Shown here: in pieces, positions 13,981 through 19,976 of the stretch
Numbering within the stretch: position 1 is the first letter of the stretch
How the letters are laid out: each line of letters begins with the position of its first letter
Assembly: GCA_900549085.1 (NCBI GenBank)
Contig: URMO01000035.1
Span: forward strand, 1-19,976
Direction: 5' to 3'
DNA length: 19,976 bases
Source of the DNA: an uncultured Collinsella sp.
GTDB lineage: Bacteria > Actinomycetota > Coriobacteriia > Coriobacteriales > Coriobacteriaceae
Position numbers and translations under genes: made by a program
Notes under the pieces: model-generated
Told to the model about the DNA's origin: nothing
Seen by the model: the letters and a program-made list of their open reading frames with translations, nothing else
Databases searched by the model: none

Positions 13981-16080
13981 TTAGGCGTTCTTGCTCATGA
14001 CCTCGTCCACGATGGACTTGGGCGCGGGCTCATAAGAGTCGAACTGCATCGTGTAGGATGCACGGCCCTGGGTCTGGGAGCGAAGGTCGGTAGCGTAACC
14101 GAACATCTCGCCCAGCGGCACCTTGGCACGGATGAGCTTGCTGTTCTTGCGATCCTCCATGCCCTCGATCTTGCCGCGGCGACCGGAGAGGTTGCCCATA
14201 ACGTCGCCCATGTACTGCTCGGGGGTCTCGACCTCGACAGCCATGATCGGCTCGAGCAGCTGCGGATCGGACTTCCTGAGGGCGTCCTTGATAGCCATGG
14301 AACCGGCGATCTTGAAGGCGGCCTCGGAGGAGTCGACCTCGTGGTAAGAACCGTCGAACAGGGTGACCTTAACGTCGAGGACCGGGAAGCCGGCGATAAC
14401 ACCGGTGTTCAGGGCCTCCTGGATGCCCTTGTCGATGGACGGGATGTACTCCTTGGGCACGACACCGCCGACGATAGCGTTGACGAACTCGTAGCCGAAG
14501 CCCTCCTCCATCTTCTCGAGCTTGATGACGGCATGGCCGTACTGACCGCGACCGCCGGATTGACGGACGAACTTGCCCTCAGCCTTCTCGACGTCGTGAC
14601 CAGCGGTCTCGCGGTAGGCAACCTGGGGCTTACCAACGTTAGCGTCAACCTTGAACTCGCGGAGCAGACGGTCGACGATGATCTCGAGGTGCAGCTCGCC
14701 CATGCCGGCGATGATGGTCTGGCCGGTCTCGTGGTTGGTGGACACCTGGAAGGTCGGGTCCTCCTCGGCGAGCTTGGTCAGAGCGAGGGACATCTTGTCC
14801 TGCTCGGCCTTGGTCTTGGGCTCGATGGCAACGTCGATAACGGGCTTAGCGAACTCGATCTTCTCGAGGACGATCTCCTTGCCCTCTTCGCACAGGGTGT
14901 CACCGGTGGTGGAGTTCTTGAAGCCAACGCAAGCGACGATGTCGCCGGCGGCAGCGTCGTCACGGTCGATACGCTCGGCAGCGTTCATCTCGAGGATGCG
15001 GCCGAGGCGCTCGCGCTGACCATTGGAAGCGTTGACCACGTAGGAACCGGACTCGGCGCGGCCGGAGTAAACGCGGACATAGGTGAGCTTACCGACGAAC
15101 GGGTCGGTCATGATCTTGAAGACCAGGCCGGAGAAGGGCTCGTCGAAGGAAGGATGACGCTGGATCTCCTCGCCGGTGTCCGGATCGGTACCGGTGACGG
15201 CCTCAACGTCGAGCGGGCTGGGCAGGTAGTCGACGACAGCGTCGAGCAGCTCCTGGACGCCCTTGTTCTTGTAGGCGGAGCCCACGAAGACGAGGTTGAG
15301 CTCGTTGGCCAGAACGCCCTTGCGCAGAGCAGCCTTGAGCTCCTCGACGGTGAAGTCCTCCTCCATGAGGATCTTCTCCATGAGCTCGTCGTCAAAGCTG
15401 GCAGCAGCGTCGAGGAGCTCCTCGCGCTTGGTGGCAGCGATGTCAGCGAACTCAGCCGGGATCTCGTCCATCGGCTCGGGGTAGGTCATGCCCTTGTCGT
15501 CGGCCTTGAAGTCCCAAGCAGTCATGGTGACCAGGTCGATGACGCCCCAGAAGTTGTCCTCGGCGCCCATCGGGACCTGAGCGGCCACGGCATTGGCGTC
15601 GAGACGATCCTTCATGGTCTCGATAGCGTTGAAGAAGTCAGCGCCCACGCGGTCATACTTGTTGATGAAGGCGATGCGGGGGACGTTGAAGGTAGAAGCC
15701 TGACGCCAAACGGTCTCAGACTGGGGCTGAACGCCGGCAACGGCGTCGAAGACGGCGACAGCGCCATCGAGGACGCGCAGGCAGCGCTCGACCTCGGCGG
15801 TGAAGTCAACGTGGCCCGGGGTGTCGATGATCTGGATGCGGTAGTCGGTACCGTCCTTCTTCCAGAAGCACGTGGTAGCAGCGGAGGTAATGGTTACGCC
15901 GCGCTCCTGCTCCTGAACCATCCAGTCCATGGTGGCAGCGCCCTCATGGACCTCACCGATCTTGTGGGTCTTACCGGTGTAGTAAAGAATACGCTCGGTC
16001 GTGGTGGTCTTACCGGCATCGATGTGGGCCATGATGCCGATGTTACGGGTATCGGAAAGCTTGTACTTAGGCTTAGCCAT
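13981..16080 (-). CDS. fusA: Translation elongation factor G
   Basis: A 699-residue translocase GTPase with the full EF-G layout. G1 is AHIDAGKTT (18-26), the switch region has RGVTITSAATT, G3 is DTPGH (86-90) and G4 reads NKYD (140-143) where most EF-G proteins have NKMD. The C-terminal domains carry GMGELHLEI, GRGQYGHAVI and the end region GYATDLRSQTQGRASYTMQF. The ATG at 16,080 has AAGGAAC upstream. It lies 19 nt after rpsG and 61 nt before rpsJ. No tuf gene follows, unlike the common rpsL-rpsG-fusA-tuf order. Confidence 0.98.
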   Translation of the reverse strand: MAKPKYKLSDTRNIGIMAHIDAGKTTTTERILYYTGKTHKIGEVHEGAATMDWMVQEQERGVTITSAATTCFWKKDGTDYRIQIIDTPGHVDFTAEVERCLRVLDGAVAVFDAVAGVQPQSETVWRQASTFNVPRIAFINKYDRVGADFFNAIETMKDRLDANAVAAQVPMGAEDNFWGVIDLVTMTAWDFKADDKGMTYPEPMDEIPAEFADIAATKREELLDAAASFDDELMEKILMEEDFTVEELKAALRKGVLANELNLVFVGSAYKNKGVQELLDAVVDYLPSPLDVEAVTGTDPDTGEEIQRHPSFDEPFSGLVFKIMTDPFVGKLTYVRVYSGRAESGSYVVNASNGQRERLGRILEMNAAERIDRDDAAAGDIVACVGFKNSTTGDTLCEEGKEIVLEKIEFAKPVIDVAIEPKTKAEQDKMSLALTKLAEEDPTFQVSTNHETGQTIIAGMGELHLEIIVDRLLREFKVDANVGKPQVAYRETAGHDVEKAEGKFVRQSGGRGQYGHAVIKLEKMEEGFGYEFVNAIVGGVVPKEYIPSIDKGIQEALNTGVIAGFPVLDVKVTLFDGSYHEVDSSEAAFKIAGSMAIKDALRKSDPQLLEPIMAVEVETPEQYMGDVMGNLSGRRGKIEGMEDRKNSKLIRAKVPLGEMFGYATDLRSQTQGRASYTMQFDSYEPAPKSIVDEVMSKNA

Positions 16081-16099
16081 GTTAGTTCCTTACCTTAAC

Positions 16100-16573
16100 T
16101 TACCAACGATAGTGAGAGAACGCGCGGTTGGCCTCGGCCATCTTGAAGACGTCCTCACGCTTCTTGACGGAAGCGCCCAGGCCGTTGGAAGCGTCGAGGA
16201 TCTCGTTGGCGAGACGCTCGGCCATGGTCTTCTCCTTGCGAGCGCGGGAGAAGTTGACGATCCAGCGGATACCCAGAGCGGTGGAACGACGGGAGTTGAC
16301 CTCCATCGGGACCTGATAGGTAGCGCCACCGACACGCTTGGGCTTAACCTCGAGCGTGGGCTTGACGTTGTCCATAGCCTTCTTGAAGGTAGCGAGAGCG
16401 TCGCCACCCTCGGACTTCTCGGCAACGATCTCGAAAGCGGTGTAAACGATGCGCTCAGCGGTGGCCTTCTTGCCGTCAAGAAGGACCTTGTTGATGAGCT
16501 GAGTCACCAGGCGGTTGTTGTAAACGGCGTCAGGCTGAACCTCACGACGATTAGCTGCTGCACGACGCGGCAT
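16100..16573 (-). CDS. rpsG: 30S ribosomal protein S7
   Basis: A 157-residue S7, normal in length, that nucleates assembly of the 30S head by binding 16S rRNA. Family stretches are VTQLINKVLLDGKKATAERIVY, RVGGATYQVPMEV, SRARKEKTMAERLANEI and the end AEANRAFSHYRW. The last two resemble actinobacterial S7 as I remember it. ATG 16,573 has AAGGAG upstream. It lies between rpsL (73-nt gap) and fusA. Confidence 0.97.
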   Translation of the reverse strand: MPRRAAANRREVQPDAVYNNRLVTQLINKVLLDGKKATAERIVYTAFEIVAEKSEGGDALATFKKAMDNVKPTLEVKPKRVGGATYQVPMEVNSRRSTALGIRWIVNFSRARKEKTMAERLANEILDASNGLGASVKKREDVFKMAEANRAFSHYRW

Positions 16574-16646
16574 GTGAAATCTCCTTAAGTGTCTACCGTG
16601 CGGCGCTTAGGCGGCACACGGCGAAAGTATCAAAACGTTATCTGGC

Positions 16647-17024
16647 TTATTTAGCCTTGGGGCGCTTAGCACCGTACTTGGAACGGGCCTGCATACGGTT
16701 CTGGACCGGAGCAGCGTCGTAGGCGCCACGGATGACGTGATAACGGACACCAGGGAGGTCACGGACACGACCACCGCGGACGAGCACGATGGAGTGCTCC
16801 TGCAGGTTGTGGCCCTCACCCGGGATGTAAGCAGTAACTTCGATGCCGTTGACGAGGCGAACACGGGCAACCTTACGAAGAGCCGAGTTCGGCTTCTTGG
16901 GCGTTCTTGTTGTAACCTGCAGGCAGACACCGCGTCTCTGGGGACACTTCGAGAGTGCTTTTGACTTGCTCTTCGCCACTTTTGTCCTGCGGCCCGATTT
17001 CACCAACTGATTGATTGTCGGCAT
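16647..17024 (-). CDS. rpsL: 30S ribosomal protein S12, with Arg at position 88
   Basis: A 125-residue S12, a decoding-centre protein. It has QRRGVC, TPKKPNSALRKVARVRL and TAYIPGEGHNLQEHS. Lys43 and Lys44 are intact. The 86-90 loop reads RVRDL instead of the near-universal RVKDL, so the residue aligned with Lys88 is Arg (codon CGT, 16,761-16,763 on the minus strand). Mutations K43R and K88R in Mycobacterium tuberculosis S12 are known to give streptomycin resistance. ATG 17,024 is chosen because the family N-terminus MPTINQLV starts there, with GAGGAG just upstream; 15 upstream in-frame codons are discarded. It is the first gene of the operon. What lies upstream seems to come from another genome. 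Confidence 0.97.
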   Translation of the reverse strand: MPTINQLVKSGRRTKVAKSKSKALSKCPQRRGVCLQVTTRTPKKPNSALRKVARVRLVNGIEVTAYIPGEGHNLQEHSIVLVRGGRVRDLPGVRYHVIRGAYDAAPVQNRMQARSKYGAKRPKAK

Positions 17025-17064
17025 GATCTCCTCTTCACATATTCGCGTTGTTACAGTTATGTAC

Positions 17065-17107
17065 GACAAACGGGTAGATAATGTATCCTCCCGTTTGTCT
17101 TTTTCAA
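17065..17107 (-). promoter_or_regulatory. Candidate rpsL promoter overlapping a 10-bp inverted repeat
   Basis: On the minus strand TTGAAA (17,102-17,107) stands 16 bp from TACATT (17,080-17,085), with the overlapping alternative CATTAT at 18 bp. GACAAACGGG (17,065-17,074) and CCCGTTTGTC (17,090-17,099) form a perfect inverted repeat around the -10 region. The plus strand has TCTTTTTC after the stem, so a plus-strand terminator is the other reading. The presumed chimeric junction may lie inside or beside this element. Confidence 0.35.
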
Positions 17108-17148
17108 CTGTATATTTTAATTTTTTTCAGTTTTTATTGACTTTCCCG

Positions 17149-19743
17149 TCATTCCTTCTCGTAATCGATACTCGGATCAAACTCGCTGTCATCAATCTCA
17201 TCATCGAATTCATCCTTGTCATCTTCATACTCGTCATCGACAAAAGCCTCGTCTCCGTTCTGGTCGGCGAAATCGTCATCCACTTCCTTGTCTGCGAAGA
17301 TATCGTCGATATCGTCATCGTCGCCGAAGTCGATATTCTCGATCGTTTCCTCTTTCTTCTGCTCGGGCAATTCCACCACAGGTTTCTCGATCGGAATCTC
17401 TTCGCCGAGCTTGACCAGGTGCAGATGCTGGAATTTCTCCGATCCGGTTCCCGCAGGAATCAGATGTCCGGTAATGACGTTTTCCTTGAATCCACGGAGA
17501 ACATCGATCTTGCCGAGGGTTGCGGCATCGGTCAGAATTCTCGTGGTATCCTGGAACGATGCCGAAGAAATAAAGCTTTCCGTTTCCAGAGAGGCTTTCG
17601 CGATACCGAGAAGAACCGGTTCGCCTTCGGCAGGCTTCCTGCCGTTTTTACGGGCTTCCTCGTTGGCATGAATGAAGTCGTAGCGATCGACCTGCTCACC
17701 GGTCAGGAACTGTGTATCTCCCTGATCGACAATGCGGATCTTCTGCATCATCTGGCGAATGATGATTTCAATGTGCTTGTCATTGATTTCCACACCCTGC
17801 GCCCTGTAAACTTTCTGAATCTCGTTTACGATATAGCGCTGCAACTCGTGGGGTCCGCAGATTTCAAGGAGTTTCTGAGGAATGATGGATCCAACCGTGA
17901 GCTTCTGTCCCTTGCGCACATAGTCGCCTTTACCAACGATAAGGTGCTTTGACGTCGGAATATTGTGCTCTTCAAAAACATCCTTGTTATCCGGATCGCG
18001 TATGATGATGGTCTGACGACCTCTTACATTCTTGCCTCTGTCCACAATACCGTCGATACGGGCGATCTCCGCCACTTCTTTCGGCATACGGGCTTCGAAC
18101 AATTCGGCAACACGCGGAAGACCTCCGGTGATGTCTCTGTTCTTCTGCTGCTGACGGGGAACGCGGGCGAGCGTCATACCGGGAACGACTTTTTCGCCTC
18201 TCTTCACCATCAACAGGGCGCCTGTCGGCAACGGGTAGTTGGAAATCAGCTCGCCTTTCGCATCGTTGACGACAACCTGCGGCAACAGGTCCTCGCGGTG
18301 CTCCATGACGGTCAATTCTTCAATACCGCCGCGCTCACTGCGGTTCAGGGTGACACCTTCGACGATATCATGGAGTTCCACAACACCGTTCTCTTCCGCA
18401 ATGATCGGCATCTGATAGGCATCCCAGGATGCAATCTTCTCTTTCGGCTTGACTCTGTCGCCGTCTTTCTTATAAAGTACGGCGCCGACTTCCGCCGGAT
18501 ATCTGTCAATTTCCGCATCCTTGACGGCATCTGACCAGAAGTCATAGTCATGGGCATAGGAGGAACCCATCACCTGAGCTTCGAGCCTGACTCTTTCACG
18601 TGCCTTCGCTTCGGCCTCCTTCGCCTTTTCCTCATCATAGATGATGATGTAGCCATTCTTGTTCACGACCAGCGTATTGCCGTTCTTGTCAGTGACAAGA
18701 CGAAGATTCTCAAAGCGGACCGTTCCGGCCTGACGTGCCGTAATCACCGGTTCCTTGCCACCGCCGGAAGAAATTCCGCCGATGTGGAACGTTCTCATGG
18801 TCAACTGCGTTCCGGGCTCACCGATCGACTGTGCCGCGATGATACCGAGAGCGTCGCCAAGTTCCGCATCCTTGTCCGTGGCAAGATTCTTGCCGTAGCA
18901 TTTGACGCAGACTCCGTGTTCAACGTCACAGGTCAGGACTGAGCGGATCAGAACCTTGGTAATGCCGCGTTTTTCAATGAGATCCGCTTTTTCAGGAGTG
19001 AACTCTTCACCGGCATGGATGATGTAGCTGCCATCGCTCTTGGCAGGGTCACGGATATCCTGTGCGCTGTAGCGGCCGAGAAGTCTCGCCTTGAGCGGAA
19101 GCATGATCTCATCACCTTCTATGATGGCCTCCACATAAATGCCTTTGAGAGTTCCGCAGTCATCCGTACGGCAGATGATATCCTGCGCAACGTCAACAAG
19201 CTTACGGGTCATGTAACCGGAGTCGGCTGTCTTCAAAGCCGTATCAGCCAGTCCCTTGCGGGCGCCGTGGGTACTGATGAAGTACTCCAACACCGTCAGA
19301 CCTTCGCGGAAGCTGGACAAAATCGGACGCTCAATAATCTCGCCGGACGGTTTCGTCATACGACCGCGCATACCGGCAAGCTGTTTGATCTGGTCCTTAC
19401 TGCCTCGGGCTCCCGAGTCAAGCATGGCATAAACAGGATTGATTTCCTTTCTACTGGCCTCTTCCACCTCTTTCGTCAGCTCGTCCGCAACGGTATTCGC
19501 CGTCTTGGTCCATGCGTCGACAACCTGGTTGTGGCGCTCACCGACTGTCAGGAAGCCTTTGTCATACTTCTCTTTGATCTCATCAATTTTCTTGCGCGTC
19601 TCTCTGATGAGTTCCGGTTTTCTCTTCGGAATCAGCATGTCCGCAACGGAAATGGAGAAACCGGCAACCGTGGCATATTCGTATCCGAGATTCTTGAGAT
19701 TATCAAGAAGCTCAATAGTTTTGTCATGACCGATATAATCGTA
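17149..19743 (-). CDS. rpoC: RNA polymerase beta' subunit, C-terminal ~865 residues (5' truncated at a junction)
   Basis: This is the C-terminal part of beta', starting near the position equal to E. coli residue ~640; the NADFDGD catalytic loop is missing. Visible parts: LLDNLKNLGYEYAT and the DM-IP turn, the FREGLTVLEYFISTHGARKGLADTALKTA bridge-helix region (19,200-19,330), four zinc cysteines (TDDCGT; LTCDV; GVCVKC) and AAQSIGEPGTQLTMRTFHIGG (about 18,780-18,850). Then comes an insert of about 210 residues before DITGGLPRVAELFEAR. That insert matches the place and type of E. coli SI3, found in Gram-negative beta' and absent from actinobacterial and firmicute enzymes. The protein ends in a very acidic tail, with 33 Asp/Glu in the last 61 residues. 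Lineage guess: PVC group (Lentisphaerota or Verrucomicrobiota), low certainty. Open frame beyond about 19,743 is antisense to miaB, not RpoC. Confidence 0.95.
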   Translation of the reverse strand, partial: YDYIGHDKTIELLDNLKNLGYEYATVAGFSISVADMLIPKRKPELIRETRKKIDEIKEKYDKGFLTVGERHNQVVDAWTKTANTVADELTKEVEEASRKEINPVYAMLDSGARGSKDQIKQLAGMRGRMTKPSGEIIERPILSSFREGLTVLEYFISTHGARKGLADTALKTADSGYMTRKLVDVAQDIICRTDDCGTLKGIYVEAIIEGDEIMLPLKARLLGRYSAQDIRDPAKSDGSYIIHAGEEFTPEKADLIEKRGITKVLIRSVLTCDVEHGVCVKCYGKNLATDKDAELGDALGIIAAQSIGEPGTQLTMRTFHIGGISSGGGKEPVITARQAGTVRFENLRLVTDKNGNTLVVNKNGYIIIYDEEKAKEAEAKARERVRLEAQVMGSSYAHDYDFWSDAVKDAEIDRYPAEVGAVLYKKDGDRVKPKEKIASWDAYQMPIIAEENGVVELHDIVEGVTLNRSERGGIEELTVMEHREDLLPQVVVNDAKGELISNYPLPTGALLMVKRGEKVVPGMTLARVPRQQQKNRDITGGLPRVAELFEARMPKEVAEIARIDGIVDRGKNVRGRQTIIIRDPDNKDVFEEHNIPTSKHLIVGKGDYVRKGQKLTVGSIIPQKLLEICGPHELQRYIVNEIQKVYRAQGVEINDKHIEIIIRQMMQKIRIVDQGDTQFLTGEQVDRYDFIHANEEARKNGRKPAEGEPVLLGIAKASLETESFISSASFQDTTRILTDAATLGKIDVLRGFKENVITGHLIPAGTGSEKFQHLHLVKLGEEIPIEKPVVELPEQKKEETIENIDFGDDDDIDDIFADKEVDDDFADQNGDEAFVDDEYEDDKDEFDDEIDDSEFDPSIDYEKE

Positions 19744-19976
19744 GGCTTCCCCGGAGAGACGGATGAGGACTTTGAAGGCACGCTTGATATGCTCGAGAAG
19801 GTCAGATACGACATGATTTTCTCGTTCATCTACTCCCCGAGAGAGGGAACTCCGGCGGCGAAAATGGAGCAGGTTCCGCATGAGGTATCCACCGCGAGAT
19901 TCGAGAGAATGCTGAAGCTGCAAAACGCGATATCCGATGAGAAAAACGTGCGGTTTGTCGGCAGAACCATGCGCAT
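19729..19976 (+). CDS. miaB: tRNA-2-methylthio-N6-dimethylallyladenosine synthase MiaB, internal fragment
   Basis: The plus-strand frame starting at 19,729 reads TDIIVGFPGETDEDF, then YDMIFSFIYSPREGTPAAKM, FERMLKLQNAIS and EKN-VRFVGRTMR, and runs off the window end without a stop. These are the conserved blocks of MiaB between the radical-SAM barrel and the TRAM domain. MiaB methylthiolates A37 of tRNAs. The radical-SAM CxxxCxxC and N-terminal cluster cysteines are not in the window. No start is present: the 5' side is cut by the rpoC sequence on the other strand, and both genes read sensibly through 19,729-19,743. The wording of the blocks reminds me of clostridial MiaB, but I cannot place it firmly. 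Confidence 0.85.

Noticed and set aside
13888..16098. 736-codon open frame on the plus strand opposite fusA
   Set aside because: It is the mirror of a GC-rich, highly expressed gene with strong codon bias. The translation is Leu/Val/Gly/Asp-rich without a recognisable domain, and EF-G on the minus strand explains the region fully.
17216..17400. Low-complexity plus-strand repeat in the rpoC tail as a microsatellite
   Set aside because: The repeated TCATC-like units are simply Asp/Glu codons of the acidic RpoC tail read in reverse.
19744..19923. The first ~60 residues of the long minus-strand frame as a novel RpoC N-terminus
   Set aside because: The plus strand here encodes clear MiaB blocks; the minus-strand residues match nothing in beta'.

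Overview
The window reads as three unequal pieces. Bases 1 to about 17,050 look like a GC-rich, Gram-positive chromosome. A gut Coriobacteriia organism (Collinsella-like) is my best guess, from the actinobacterial-looking S7 and S12, the codon style and a complete type II fatty-acid cluster. This taxonomy is recall-based inference, not a search result. Bases ~17,100-19,740 carry the 3' two-thirds of an rpoC whose beta' has a large trigger-loop insert of the Gram-negative (SI3) kind, with more balanced base composition. Bases ~19,729-19,976 carry a piece of miaB on the opposite strand. I think the right end is chimeric.

Layout, left to right (nearly everything is on the minus strand). First come a histidine phosphatase and a cation-efflux (CDF) transporter with an extra-long cytoplasmic tail. 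Next is an orphan PTS EIIC permease. Then, in transcription order from 12,542 down to 3,365, there is a compact fatty-acid cluster: fabH, acpP, fabK, fabD, fabG, fabF, accB, fabZ, accC and a fused accDA. The order is the one known from streptococci and clostridia. birA is divergent from fabH, and two near-identical 18-bp imperfect palindromes lie in the shared control region. A strong terminator separates birA from the end of a convergent str-type operon (rpsL, rpsG, fusA, rpsJ).

Together the cluster makes malonyl-CoA (AccB, AccC, AccDA, with biotin attached by BirA), loads it on ACP (FabD), starts chains (FabH) and elongates them (FabF, FabG, FabZ, FabK). Genes are packed with 2-50 nt gaps or short overlaps, which points to one transcript.

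I found no CRISPR array, insertion sequence, tRNA or rRNA. I see no convincing new defence or mobile system. The points most worth checking are the two assembly-like junctions, the paired operators before fabH/birA, the AccDA fusion, the natural Arg at S12 position 88, and the isolated rpsJ with a TTG start.
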